Source: Salinimicrobium xinjiangense DSM 19287
GTDB taxonomy: Bacteria; Bacteroidota; Bacteroidia; Flavobacteriales; Flavobacteriaceae
Reading direction: 5' to 3'
NCBI RefSeq assembly: GCF_000423585.1
Contig: NZ_AUIG01000014.1
Coordinates: 81,886-145,885 of the forward strand
DNA length: 64,000 nt
Shown one piece after another: positions 8,816 through 18,211 of this stretch. Within the stretch, counting starts at the first letter, position 1; each line of letters begins with the position of its first letter. A program made the translations under genes and the position numbers. Under the pieces are notes generated by a model that saw only the letters and a list, made by a program, of their open reading frames with translations, was not told the DNA's origin and ran no database searches.

Positions 8816-9073
8816 ATTATTTTCCTTTCTCTCTGATTATTTTTATACAGGTTTCAAAAATCGTACCTGATTACGAACATGGTCTTTAATTGAAGTAAAG
8901 CTAATTGACAAATTTGCTTTTTAAAAACAAAGAAGAATGTAATGAACTTATTAACCACGCACAACTAAAAATTTGTTAATAAAATACAAGAAAACCTCAA
9001 TGAATATAGCCTTCAGGTTGGCTAAAATGCGTAAATTGGCACGTTAGATTTTTGAACCAAAATATGCAAATTT

Positions 9074-11629
9074 ATGGCTGAAGGAGAAAAGTTAATTCCT
9101 ATTAATATTGAAGATGAAATGAAGTCGGCTTACATTGATTATTCAATGTCGGTCATTGTGTCACGTGCACTGCCAGATGTGCGTGACGGCTTGAAACCGG
9201 TACATCGCCGGGTTCTATATGGAATGTATGAATTAGGAGTTCTTTCCAACAGGGCTCACAAAAAATCGGCCAGGATCGTAGGGGAGGTACTCGGTAAGTT
9301 TCACCCACACGGGGATTCTTCTGTTTACGATACTATGGTTCGTATGGCACAGGAATGGAGTTTAAGATATATGCTCGTTGACGGGCAGGGTAACTTTGGT
9401 TCTGTTGACGGGGATAGCCCCGCGGCAATGCGTTATACCGAGGCGAGAATGCGCAAGATCAGTGAAGACATGCTTGCCGATATCGACAAGGAAACAGTTG
9501 ATACTCAACTCAATTTTGATGACACCCTGCATGAGCCTGTAGTACTTCCTACAAGGATTCCAAACCTGCTTGTGAATGGTGCCAGTGGTATCGCGGTAGG
9601 GATGGCGACTAACATGCCTCCACATAACCTTTCTGAGGTCGTAGACGGAGTGGTTGCCTACATTGACAACCCCGATATTGAGGTAGATGAATTGATCGAG
9701 CATGTGAAAGCTCCTGATTTCCCAACCGGAGGAACTATCTATGGATATGACGGGGTGCGGGAAGCTTTTAAAACCGGCCGTGGTAGAGTAGTGCTAAGAG
9801 CAAAAGCTCATATTGAAGAAGTTGCAGGGAAGGAAGCTATTATTATAAGCGAAATTCCTTATCAGGTCAACAAAGCTGAAATGATCAAAAAAACAGCCGA
9901 ATTGGTCAATGATAAGAAGATTGAGGGTATTTCCCTAATCAGAGATGAATCCGACAGGAATGGAATGCGCATTGTTTATATCCTTAAGAGGGATGCAATT
10001 CCAAATATTGTACTTAATACGCTATACAAGCATACCTCATTACAAAATTCTTTCAGTGTAAATAACATTGCACTTGTAAAGGGAAGACCACAAATGCTAA
10101 ATCTTAGAGACATGATCCACTATTTTGTGGAGCATCGTCATGAGGTTGTTGTCCGTCGTACCGAATATGAACTTCGTAAAGCTGAAGAAAGAGCACACAT
10201 ACTTGAAGGATTAATTATAGCTTCAGATAATATAGATGAGGTTATTGCATTGATCAGAGCTTCCAATAATGCAGATGAAGCTCGTGCAAAGTTGATCGAA
10301 CGCTTTGAGCTATCAGAACTACAGGCCAAGGCGATCGTTGAAATGCGATTAAGACAACTTACCGGCCTGGAGCAGGATAAGTTAAGGAGCGAATATGAAG
10401 AACTCATGTTGACCATTGAAGATCTTAAAGACATTCTTGCAAGAAAAGAACGCAGAATGGAGGTGATCAAAAATGAAATGCTTGAGGTGAAAGATAAATA
10501 CGGGGATGAAAGACGCTCTACCATAGAATATGCCGGAGGAGACCTAAGCATGGAAGATATGATCCCCGATGAGCAGGTGGTGATCACCATATCTCATGCC
10601 GGATATATTAAAAGGACTTCCCTTACCGAATACAAAACTCAAAATCGTGGAGGTGTAGGACAAAAAGGATCTACGACACGTAATGAAGATTTCCTCGAAA
10701 ATTTATTTATAGGAACTAATCACCAGTACATGTTATTCTTTACTGAAAAAGGTAAGTGTTTCTGGATGAGGGTCTTTGAGATTCCTGAAGGAAGTAAAAC
10801 TTCAAAGGGAAGGGCTATCCAGAATCTTATCAATCTTGAACCGGATGATAAACTGAAAGCCTTCATCTGTACAAAAGATCTTAAGGACGAAGAATACATA
10901 AACAGCCACTATGTAATGATGGCTACCAAGAAAGGACAGGTGAAGAAAACTTCCCTGGAGCAGTATTCCAGACCGCGAACAAATGGAATCAATGCCATCA
11001 CGATACGGGAGGGAGATGAATTGCTGGAAGCACGATTGACCACTGGGGAAAGTCAGGTGATGCTGGCCCTTAAGAGTGGAAAGGCTATACGTTTTGACGA
11101 GAGCAAGACAAGACCAATGGGTAGAAATGCTTCGGGAGTAAGAGGTATAACACTGGCTGACGATAATGATGAAGTGGTTGGAATGATCACTGTTGAAAAT
11201 CCAATGGAAGAAACAGTACTCGTAGTTTCTGAAAACGGATACGGAAAACGTACCTATATAGATGACCCCGAAGATGGGGAACCAATCTACAGGATCACCA
11301 ACCGTGGAGGAAAAGGAGTTAAAACAATTTCCATTACTCCAAAAACAGGAAGTCTTGTTGCTATTAAGAATGTTACAGACCTGGATGACCTGATGATCAT
11401 TAATAAATCCGGTCTGGCCATAAGGACCTCTGTTTCAAATTTACGGGTAATGGGCCGTGCTACTCAGGGGGTAAGGCTTATAAATCTTAAAAATAATGAT
11501 TCTATTGCTGCCGTTGCAAAAGTTATCAATGAGGAAGAAGATGTGGAGGACGTAGCAGAAGATGCAACACCCGAAAATCCTAACCTTAACGAGGATGGCA
11601 CAACAATTGCAAATGATAGTGAAGAATAA
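9074..11629 (+). CDS. gyrA: DNA gyrase subunit A
   Basis: Type IIA topoisomerase breakage-reunion subunit, 851 residues. The catalytic tyrosine is Tyr121 ([10 protein letters not shown]). The quinolone-determining loop reads [15 protein letters not shown]; the positions equal to E. coli Ser83 and Asp87 are Ser82 and Asp86, so they are wild-type-like. The C-terminal beta-pinwheel begins near 500; its GyrA-box position reads QNRGGVG, a variant of the canonical QRRGGKG. It ends in an acidic tail. The 258-base divergent region upstream holds only weak -7 look-alikes. The next gene starts 21 bases downstream and is probably co-transcribed. Confidence 0.96.
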   Translation: MAEGEKLIPINIEDEMKSAYIDYSMSVIVSRALPDVRDGLKPVHRRVLYGMYELGVLSNRAHKKSARIVGEVLGKFHPHGDSSVYDTMVRMAQEWSLRYMLVDGQGNFGSVDGDSPAAMRYTEARMRKISEDMLADIDKETVDTQLNFDDTLHEPVVLPTRIPNLLVNGASGIAVGMATNMPPHNLSEVVDGVVAYIDNPDIEVDELIEHVKAPDFPTGGTIYGYDGVREAFKTGRGRVVLRAKAHIEEVAGKEAIIISEIPYQVNKAEMIKKTAELVNDKKIEGISLIRDESDRNGMRIVYILKRDAIPNIVLNTLYKHTSLQNSFSVNNIALVKGRPQMLNLRDMIHYFVEHRHEVVVRRTEYELRKAEERAHILEGLIIASDNIDEVIALIRASNNADEARAKLIERFELSELQAKAIVEMRLRQLTGLEQDKLRSEYEELMLTIEDLKDILARKERRMEVIKNEMLEVKDKYGDERRSTIEYAGGDLSMEDMIPDEQVVITISHAGYIKRTSLTEYKTQNRGGVGQKGSTTRNEDFLENLFIGTNHQYMLFFTEKGKCFWMRVFEIPEGSKTSKGRAIQNLINLEPDDKLKAFICTKDLKDEEYINSHYVMMATKKGQVKKTSLEQYSRPRTNGINAITIREGDELLEARLTTGESQVMLALKSGKAIRFDESKTRPMGRNASGVRGITLADDNDEVVGMITVENPMEETVLVVSENGYGKRTYIDDPEDGEPIYRITNRGGKGVKTISITPKTGSLVAIKNVTDLDDLMIINKSGLAIRTSVSNLRVMGRATQGVRLINLKNNDSIAAVAKVINEEEDVEDVAEDATPENPNLNEDGTTIANDSEE

Positions 11630-11650
11630 ATTAAATCAAAACCAGAAAAG

Positions 11651-12928
11651 ATGAAAACTAGAATTTTAACGGCGGTATTAGCGATGTTTACTGTCGTAGC
11701 ATTTGCGCAGAAAAAGGAAATAAGACGCGCCGGTAAAGCTGTTGAAAAAGGTGATTACCAGGAGGCTAAAAGTTATTTGAACCAGGCAGAAGCACAATTA
11801 TCCGGTGCGAAGCAGGACGAGCAGGCTGATTTTTACCTTTACAAAGGATATGCTTTAGTAGGTAATGGAGAAAATGTTCCTACTGCAGATCTTATGGAGG
11901 CTGCCGAAGCGATGAAAAAAGCTAAGGAATTAGGTCATGAAGAAGCTGAGCAGGGAATGGCGACTGTAAGTAATGCTTTGGTCAATTCAGCAATTGCTGA
12001 TCAAAATGCACAAAATTTTCAGGAAGCAGCAAAGAAACTTGAAACCAGTTACAGGTTAAATACACAGGATACTATTTATTTGTACTATGCAGCGTCTAAC
12101 GCGGTGAACACTCAGGACTATGATGCAGCCCTTAAGTATTATGAGGAGCTTCAGGATCTTGGTTTTACAGGTGAAGAGATGATATTTACTGCTGTAAATA
12201 AAGAAACCGGAGAAGAGGAAAGAATGGCTTCCAAAGAGCAGAGAGACCTTTTCGTTAAGGCTGGTACCTACATCAATCCCCAGGAAAGAAAAACTGAGTC
12301 AAGAAAAGGAGAAATAGCCAAGAACGTAGCCTTGATCTATATTGAAAAAGGAGAGAATGAAAAGGCTATTGCCGCAATGGAAGAAGCAAAGAAGGAGAAT
12401 CCAAACGATGCCATTCTTATGCAGGCTGAAGCCGATATGTATTATAAAATGGGTGACATGCAGAAGTACCGCGAAACTATTGAGAAAGTAGTGGAGCAAA
12501 ATCCTGATGATGCTACTCTTTACTATAACCTGGGAGTAAGTTCTGCAGAACTTGGGGAGAAAGATAAGGCAATTGAGCACTATAAAAGAGCAATTGAACT
12601 TGACCCGGAAATGAGTAACGCCAGAATCAATATTGCTTATGTTATTTTATCTCAGGAGGAACCTCTTGTTGAGGAAATGAACAAGCTGGGAATGAGTAAA
12701 GCTGACCAGAAAAAGTATGATGAGCTTTCAGTACAACGTCAGGAAATTTACAAAGAAGCCCTTCCACACCTGGAAAAGGTTCTTGAAAATGATCCTAACA
12801 ATATCGAAGCAGCAAGAACCATCATGAACATTCATTATCAGCTAAACAATACTGAGAAAGCTGAAGCAATGAAAGCGAAAATAGATCAAATGCAAGGGGC
12901 TAATGCTGCTCCAACAAACGGACAGTAA
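11651..12928 (+). CDS. Secreted tetratricopeptide-repeat protein
   Basis: A 425-residue protein with an N-terminal signal peptide (MKTRILTAVLAMFTVVAFAQ, cleavage after about residue 18-20) and several TPR units. The clearest are at about 215-250 (ALIYIEKGENEKAIAAMEEA) and 285-320 (YYNLGVSSAELGEKDKAIEH), with more before and after. It is Glu/Lys/Ala-rich and helical. It probably acts as a periplasmic scaffold. The gene following gyrA in Flavobacteriaceae is, from memory, often a protein like this, but its partners are not known to me. It ends at a strong terminator. Confidence 0.85.
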   Translation: MKTRILTAVLAMFTVVAFAQKKEIRRAGKAVEKGDYQEAKSYLNQAEAQLSGAKQDEQADFYLYKGYALVGNGENVPTADLMEAAEAMKKAKELGHEEAEQGMATVSNALVNSAIADQNAQNFQEAAKKLETSYRLNTQDTIYLYYAASNAVNTQDYDAALKYYEELQDLGFTGEEMIFTAVNKETGEEERMASKEQRDLFVKAGTYINPQERKTESRKGEIAKNVALIYIEKGENEKAIAAMEEAKKENPNDAILMQAEADMYYKMGDMQKYRETIEKVVEQNPDDATLYYNLGVSSAELGEKDKAIEHYKRAIELDPEMSNARINIAYVILSQEEPLVEEMNKLGMSKADQKKYDELSVQRQEIYKEALPHLEKVLENDPNNIEAARTIMNIHYQLNNTEKAEAMKAKIDQMQGANAAPTNGQ

Positions 12929-12948
12929 TCCTTGCAGAAGTAATATGG

Positions 12949-12977
12949 AAAAACCCGCTCAAATCGAGCGGGTTTTT
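12949..12977. terminator. Bidirectional terminator, TPR gene / NlpC-P60 gene
   Basis: Perfect 12-bp stem (12949-12960 with 12966-12977), 5-base loop AAATC, CCCGCTC core, A-tract and T-tract on the two sides. It lies between convergent genes and its right arm touches the last base of the minus-strand gene. Confidence 0.92.
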
Positions 12978-13723
12978 TATATGATCTTTTTTATCACCCT
13001 AAGCTGATGGGTATGTCGCCGCAAGTCGGCATTGTAAATTCCCGAATGGTCGATACGATCTAATCGTACTCTTCCATCTGCGTGAATGATGTAGTTATCG
13101 TTCATCATTATTCCCACATGATTGATGATTCCATCAGGGCTATCGAAAAAAGCAAGATCTCCGGGTTCACTTTCTTCAATAAAGCTTAAAGAGTCTCCTT
13201 GTTGTGCTTGTTGGCCGGCATGGCGGAATAACTTATATCCGTGAAGTTTATACACCATCTGTGTAAAACCGCTGGCATCAATACCAAAGGGACTTCTTCC
13301 CCCATGCAGGTAAGGAGCGTTTAAATAGAGAAAAGCTGTTTCTATTAGTCTTTCCTTTTCAAGAATACCTGTAATGGTGTTTCCGGAATGTTTATGATCT
13401 AAAAGATCTATGCCGTTGAGTGTAGAACCCAGTGGAATGGGTATTAATTGACTGTTTGCCGTAACAAATTCCACCAGGTCTGCAGAGAGATTTGGAGCCT
13501 CTTCGTAGAGCCGGTGGTAGTCGTTTTCATCTATTTTTGCTAACTGTTTATTCTCAATCCAGGCTTCCATAGCTTCAAAAGAAGTACGGATCCTTGACCA
13601 TTTCGCCCTTTCCTCCAGCACTTTACAGGTTTCCCCATAAAGTAGCTGGCTCAGCATTTCGGAAGTATGGGAAGGTTCTGTCCTTAAGGGGACAATACCT
13701 AAATAAGATATGCCATATTGCAT
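12977..13723 (-). CDS. NlpC/P60-family (C40) protein with catalytic Cys replaced by Ala
   Basis: 248 residues. The N-terminal part (about 5-65) is SH3-like (RTEPSHTSEMLSQLLYGE, W-containing strand). A linker follows, and the NlpC/P60 fold occupies about 125-240. The family usually hydrolyses gamma-D-Glu-diamino acid bonds in peptidoglycan through Cys-His-His. Here the motif that normally reads GGRSPFGIDCSGF reads GGRSPFGIDASGF, so Ala150 replaces the nucleophile, and the usual Trp just before it is His140. The histidines His202 (NHVGIM) and His214 (IIHADG) remain. The Ala codon is GCC, two base changes from a Cys codon. No signal peptide is visible. It lies 23 bases after the thiolase gene and is probably co-transcribed. 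It is likely a binding protein or pseudoenzyme. Confidence 0.85.
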   Translation of the reverse strand: MQYGISYLGIVPLRTEPSHTSEMLSQLLYGETCKVLEERAKWSRIRTSFEAMEAWIENKQLAKIDENDYHRLYEEAPNLSADLVEFVTANSQLIPIPLGSTLNGIDLLDHKHSGNTITGILEKERLIETAFLYLNAPYLHGGRSPFGIDASGFTQMVYKLHGYKLFRHAGQQAQQGDSLSFIEESEPGDLAFFDSPDGIINHVGIMMNDNYIIHADGRVRLDRIDHSGIYNADLRRHTHQLRVIKKII

Positions 13724-13746
13724 TAAACAGAATTTCGAGATAGACG

Positions 13747-14925
13747 TTACTGGCGTTCAATGATCATTGCCGAAGCACCACCACCACCGTTACATACTGC
13801 AGCGGCACCAATTTTTCCATTATTTTGTTTGAGTACGTTAATGAGGGTCACAAGGATCCTGGCCCCTGAACAACCCAGTGGGTGACCCAAAGAAACAGCT
13901 CCTCCGTTGACATTCACGTTACTGTCTTCAAGACCCAGGAGCTTCATATTTACCAAGCCAACAACAGAAAAAGCCTCATTGAATTCAAAATAATCTACCT
14001 TATCGATGGAAACTCCCGCTTTATCAAGTGCTTTAGGTAATGCTTTTGCAGGTGCCGTGGTAAACCAGATTGGTTCTGTCGCTGCATCTGCAAAACCTTT
14101 AATGCTTGCTAAAATTTCAAGCCCCAGTTCTTCAGCTTTTTCCCTACTCATTAGGATCAAAGCAGCGGCACCATCATTAATAGTGGAAGCATTGGCTGCA
14201 GTTACTGTACCTTCTTTACTAAAAGCAGGACGTAATGAAGCTATTTTATCCATTTTTACATTCCTGTATTCCTCATCCTCTTTCACAATTACAGGATCTC
14301 CCTTTCGCTGTGGGACTTCAACAGGAACAACTTCGTCATCAAATTTTCCTTCTTCCCATGCCTTACGTGAGCGTTCGTATGACTGAATAGCAAATTTATC
14401 CTGCTCTTCCCTTGAATAATTATGCTCTTTTGCACAATGATCTGCCGCTACTCCCATGGCATTATTATCGTAAGCATCTACAAGACCATCTTTTTGCATT
14501 CCATCGATCATTTGGGCAGGACCAAATTTTTGTCCATTCCTTAGATGCAGATAATGTGGGATAAGGCTCATATTTTCCATTCCTCCGGCTACAATTATAT
14601 TAGCATCACCAAGAGCTATAGACTGTGCTGCCTGCATCACTGCCTTCATTCCACTTGCACAGACCTTATTTACCGTTGTGCAGGGAACATTAGTAGGAAT
14701 TCCTGCATCCAGAGCGGCCTGTCTTGCAGGAGCCTGGCCGTTACCGGCCTGCACCACATTTCCCATGAGTACTTCATCCACCATTTCTGGCTTCAGGTTT
14801 ATTTTGTCGAGAGCTCCTTTTATTGCGATAGAACCCAGTTTAGTGGCCGGAACACTGGATAAGCTTCCAAGGAAACTACCTATTGGTGTTCTTACGGCGC
14901 TCACTATTACTACTTCCTTATTCAT
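13747..14925 (-). CDS. Acetyl-CoA C-acyltransferase (thiolase)
   Basis: Thiolase of 392 residues that condenses or cleaves acyl-CoA in beta-oxidation or acetoacetyl-CoA formation. Motifs visible: the nucleophile Cys in NKVCASGMKAV (about 85-95), the NEAFSVV region, the GGAVSLGHPLGCSGAR signature and the C-terminal CNGGGGASAM with the second Cys. The open frame extends 13 codons further upstream (to 14964), but the conserved N-terminus starts at MNKEVVIVSAVRTP, so I use 14925. The NlpC-like gene follows 23 bases downstream on the same strand. Substrate range cannot be read from the sequence. Confidence 0.93.
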   Translation of the reverse strand: MNKEVVIVSAVRTPIGSFLGSLSSVPATKLGSIAIKGALDKINLKPEMVDEVLMGNVVQAGNGQAPARQAALDAGIPTNVPCTTVNKVCASGMKAVMQAAQSIALGDANIIVAGGMENMSLIPHYLHLRNGQKFGPAQMIDGMQKDGLVDAYDNNAMGVAADHCAKEHNYSREEQDKFAIQSYERSRKAWEEGKFDDEVVPVEVPQRKGDPVIVKEDEEYRNVKMDKIASLRPAFSKEGTVTAANASTINDGAAALILMSREKAEELGLEILASIKGFADAATEPIWFTTAPAKALPKALDKAGVSIDKVDYFEFNEAFSVVGLVNMKLLGLEDSNVNVNGGAVSLGHPLGCSGARILVTLINVLKQNNGKIGAAAVCNGGGGASAMIIERQ

Positions 14926-14987
14926 GGTTTCAGTTTTAATTTTTTCTCTCGCGAATTTAATCATTTTATAAGGAACAAACCAATGAC

Positions 14988-15018
14988 TTAGATACAGCCG
15001 TCTTTTTTAGTACATTTG
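14988..15018 (+). promoter_or_regulatory. Promoter, Bacteroidota type, for the HD phosphodiesterase gene
   Basis: A perfect -7 box TACATTTG at 15011-15018 matches TAnnTTTG, with TTAG exactly 19 bases upstream at 14988-14991 (consensus TTTG, 3 of 4). It overlaps an upstream TTG codon of the open frame, so the true start must be the ATG at 15037. Confidence 0.65.
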
Positions 15019-15036
15019 GAGAGAGATAATTTCTGT

Positions 15037-17082
15037 ATGAAATCTTTTATCAATAGTCTTTATAAGAATCAGGACCTTTTCTATAAGGTCTTTTTATTTC
15101 TCCTTACCACTTTTCTCATTGTGTATTTATTTCCAAAGGGAGGAAAATTTAAATATGAAATTCCTAAAGGAAAGCCATGGCAGTATGAAAATCTTTATGC
15201 TCCCTTTGACTTTGCTATTCTTAAATCCCCTGAAGAGATTTCGGCAGAGAGAGAGGAGATAAACAAAACTCATATTCCATACTATGATTACAATGCTGAT
15301 ATCGCAGCAGAAGTAGGAGCCGCTCTTCAGGAACAGTTCTCGAGGGTTTTTCCGGATACCCTAACCAGAAACGAAACCAACCGTTTGCGGGAATTCATTG
15401 AAAATACTTACGAGGAGATCTATGATGGTGGGTTGCTTCAGGAGATAGTCCCTCTGGATTCAGACCAGCTTATCTATTTGCGGGAAGGCAATGAAGTGGT
15501 GGAAACTACTTACCAGAATATCATAAAACAAAATCAGTTAAGAGATCTGCTCAATCGAAGGATAGATCAGGCTCAGCTTCAAATTTTCAGGGAGGAGCTA
15601 ATAAGTTTATTCTTTGATTCGGTAAAACCTAATGTCACCTATAATGAGGCACTTACCCAAAGTGATCTTGAAAGCAGGTATAATCAGATTTCTTATACCC
15701 GCGGAAACGTGGAACGTGGGACAATAATAGTTGCCAAAGGGGAAGTAGTCGAAGGGAATAAGCTCCAGATCCTAAATTCTCTAAAGGCAGAATATGAATC
15801 TCAGGTTTGGAGTGAGGCGAATTATAACTGGGTAATAGTAGGATACACCATGCTCGTTTTCCTGGCATTGCTAATGCTCATGTTGTTCATTAGGAAATAC
15901 AGGTATGATATTTTTCAGAACAATATAAAAGTCACCTTTATCTTCTTTAACGTGACCATAATGGTGCTTTTAACTATGGTAGTGATAAGATTCAATGTGG
16001 AGTATATTTATGTAGTGCCATTGTGTATCCTGCCGCTTACCTTGAAAGGATTCTTTGATTCAAGGCTTGGCTTATTCACACATGTTATTACAGTCCTGCT
16101 TTTGGGTTTTATAGTACCCGACAGTTACGAATATATGTTCCTCCAGATCATTGCGGGAATAGTAACTATACTCACTGTATCAGAACTATACAAGAGGGCT
16201 AATCTCTTCATTACTGTCGGCCAGATTACGCTGGTGTATATCCTGTCATATTTTGCATTTACCATTATCCAGGAGGGATCAATAAATGAGGTAGAGCCTG
16301 AAACTTTTTTAATGTTTATCCTGGGAGGGCTGGCTACTCTTTTTGTACAACCCCTCATCTATGCTTATGAAAAGATCTTTGGATTGGTTTCAGACATGTC
16401 TCTGCTCGAACTTTCAGATACCAATACAAAGTTGCTGAAGGAATTGTCGGATAAAGCCCCCGGGACCTTTCATCATTCCCTCAACGTGGCGAATCTTGCT
16501 GAAGCAGCTGCCAATGAAATTAATGCCAATTCAATGCTGGTGAGGGTGGGAGCTTTATATCACGACATTGGAAAGATGAAGGATCCAACTTACTTCACAG
16601 AAAATCAAACCACCTCAGTCAATTCTCATGATGAGCTTTCGCCAAAGGAGAGTGCCCAGATAATTATCGAGCATGTAATCAATGGTATTGAGATTGCAAA
16701 AAAGAGGAATCTGCCAGACAGGGTCATTGATTTCATTCGCACCCATCATGGGACTACCACGGTTTATTACTTCCTGAAAAAGGCGCAGGACAATGAAGGA
16801 GAAGTCAATGAAGACGATTTCAGATATCCTGGGCCTATGCCCTTTAGTAAGGAAACCGCTATTCTCATGATGTGTGACAGCGTGGAAGCAGCCAGCAGGA
16901 GTATAAAGGAACCCACCTCCAGGGTGATTGATGAATTCGTTGAGAAGATTATCAATAAGCAAATGGAGGAAGGACAGTTCCTTAATTCAGACATTACTTT
17001 TATGGAAATTCAACTGGTAAAAAAAGTGCTAAAACGCAAGCTTAAGAATATTTATCACCTGCGTATAGAATATCCGGAATAG
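15037..17082 (+). CDS. 7TM-HD phosphodiesterase (PgpH/YqfF-like)
   Basis: 681-residue membrane protein with the 7TMR-HDED / 7TM / HD layout. A first transmembrane segment (about 12-30) is followed by a large extracytoplasmic domain (about 50-255), then a block of seven membrane helices (about 260-460) and a cytoplasmic HD domain (about 465-640). The HD motif is in LYHDIGKMKDP, preceded by the metal-binding FHHSLNVANLAEAA. In Firmicutes this family (PgpH) degrades cyclic di-AMP; that function in this organism is an inference. The start was chosen at 15037 because an upstream TTG lies inside the promoter. Confidence 0.9.
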   Translation: MKSFINSLYKNQDLFYKVFLFLLTTFLIVYLFPKGGKFKYEIPKGKPWQYENLYAPFDFAILKSPEEISAEREEINKTHIPYYDYNADIAAEVGAALQEQFSRVFPDTLTRNETNRLREFIENTYEEIYDGGLLQEIVPLDSDQLIYLREGNEVVETTYQNIIKQNQLRDLLNRRIDQAQLQIFREELISLFFDSVKPNVTYNEALTQSDLESRYNQISYTRGNVERGTIIVAKGEVVEGNKLQILNSLKAEYESQVWSEANYNWVIVGYTMLVFLALLMLMLFIRKYRYDIFQNNIKVTFIFFNVTIMVLLTMVVIRFNVEYIYVVPLCILPLTLKGFFDSRLGLFTHVITVLLLGFIVPDSYEYMFLQIIAGIVTILTVSELYKRANLFITVGQITLVYILSYFAFTIIQEGSINEVEPETFLMFILGGLATLFVQPLIYAYEKIFGLVSDMSLLELSDTNTKLLKELSDKAPGTFHHSLNVANLAEAAANEINANSMLVRVGALYHDIGKMKDPTYFTENQTTSVNSHDELSPKESAQIIIEHVINGIEIAKKRNLPDRVIDFIRTHHGTTTVYYFLKKAQDNEGEVNEDDFRYPGPMPFSKETAILMMCDSVEAASRSIKEPTSRVIDEFVEKIINKQMEEGQFLNSDITFMEIQLVKKVLKRKLKNIYHLRIEYPE

Positions 17083-17092
17083 CCTTAGCCTT

Positions 17093-17545
17093 CTACCAAA
17101 CATTTACAATGTCAACTTCTCCATCCCTGAATTTAAAGGAATCTCCGGCTTTCTTTCCGTCCAGTTCTTTATATAAAGGAGCATCTGTGGATATTGCATA
17201 TACTTTGCTGCCACTTTCCAAGTCAATTTCTCCCAGGGGAACAGAAATAAAGTAATAGCCATTTTCGGTTTCTACCACACTGCCGGGCCTTATGACCTCA
17301 CTCCTGTGATCGAGGTCCAGATTGGCAAGGGTTTCCTTCATATTGCGGACTCTATCCAGGTACGCGGCATTTTTTTCATATTCTGTGAGCATTTCACCTT
17401 TATTGCCATACTCGTCAAAATCAGGATGAAATTTATTCTGTTCATTCTGCCCACTTATGCTGTTCATTTTCTCATTATACTGCTCAATACGTTCATTTAC
17501 GGTATCAAGACATTTGTAGTAGAGTTCTTCTTTATTTATGCTCAT
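17093..17545 (-). CDS. GreA/GreB C-terminal-domain-like protein
   Basis: 150 residues. The N-terminal half is helical and probably a coiled coil (about 5-75, rich in Glu, Asn, Lys). The C-terminal half (about 85-150) resembles the FKBP-like domain of Gre factors: GSVVETENGYYFISVPLGE, SKVYAISTDAPLYKELDGKKAGD and a VDIVNVW end. Gre factors stimulate transcript cleavage by RNA polymerase, but the acidic tip residues cannot be confirmed here, so the role in transcription is an inference. It is convergent with the HD phosphodiesterase gene. Confidence 0.7.
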   Translation of the reverse strand: MSINKEELYYKCLDTVNERIEQYNEKMNSISGQNEQNKFHPDFDEYGNKGEMLTEYEKNAAYLDRVRNMKETLANLDLDHRSEVIRPGSVVETENGYYFISVPLGEIDLESGSKVYAISTDAPLYKELDGKKAGDSFKFRDGEVDIVNVW

Positions 17546-17644
17546 TTTTTCACGTTTTCCTTAAAATTAGCCAACGTGAAATTTAATAAAGAACAATTAG
17601 CAAAAGTTTAATAATTACGAATATCCAAGGGTAGCAGAGATGTT

Positions 17645-18052
17645 TTATACAGCCGAACGAGGATCCAGAAGTTGAATATTGCTCTGTATTCGTTCCACCA
17701 CCAGGTTCATCATTCTTTTATTTAATGCAGACGAATTGGTAATATAGAATTGATATTCTTCTATAGTAAACTGGCCAATGATCATTCCCTTCAGACTATT
17801 TCTGAATTTGATATCCTTTTGTATGGCATTTTCGATATAGTGAATTCTCTTTTCCACACTCATTTCAAAAAAAACATTCTTGTGCTTTTGAACATAATTT
17901 TTAAATGCTTCCAGCAGGAGGTCGTTCTGTAATTTGATTACCGGGCGCAAAGTCCTGTTTTGAAATTTTTCATCGGGTAAGGTCGCCGATGAGATCACAG
18001 CAGATTTAATTTGCGGTCTTAATCTAAGCAGGTTTTCATCTCTGGTATTCAT
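17645..18052 (-). CDS. Conserved flavobacterial protein of unknown function
   Basis: 135 residues, basic, predicted mostly helical, with no signal peptide or membrane segment. Recognisable stretches are NRTLRPVIKLQNDLL and KDIKFRNSLKGMIIGQFT. From memory, close relatives occur across Flavobacteriaceae and are sometimes labelled glyoxalase, but I see no glyoxalase metal-site pattern and give no function. It stands alone, divergent from the aldehyde dehydrogenase operon. Confidence 0.7.
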   Translation of the reverse strand: MNTRDENLLRLRPQIKSAVISSATLPDEKFQNRTLRPVIKLQNDLLLEAFKNYVQKHKNVFFEMSVEKRIHYIENAIQKDIKFRNSLKGMIIGQFTIEEYQFYITNSSALNKRMMNLVVERIQSNIQLLDPRSAV

Positions 18053-18165
18053 AACTTGGGTTTTTATTAAATATAAGAAAAGTACTTATAGAGATGTGGA
18101 AAAGGGTTTTACACTTATAAACGTGTTGTGAACAATGGAAGCAGCGTTAAAATCCTTCTAATAGT

Positions 18166-18196
18166 TTTAAAGGCTCCCGTGATCTTTTTATCTTTA
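18166..18196 (+). promoter_or_regulatory. Promoter for the aldehyde dehydrogenase-Nudix-thioesterase operon
   Basis: TTTA at 18166-18169, a 19-base spacer, and TATCTTTA at 18189-18196. Each element is one base off the TTTG / TAnnTTTG consensus with ideal spacing. It lies 15 bases before the ATG at 18212 and inside the longer open frame, which supports the shorter start. Confidence 0.5.
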
Positions 18197-18211
18197 GAAA
18201 AAGCCACTTTT

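Noticed and set aside
10138..10590. 150-codon minus-strand frame inside gyrA
   Set aside because: Ser-rich low-complexity product; antisense to the conserved coiled-coil part of GyrA.
18128..18211. Longer N-terminus for the aldehyde dehydrogenase
   Set aside because: The 28 extra residues do not fit the family and contain the promoter.
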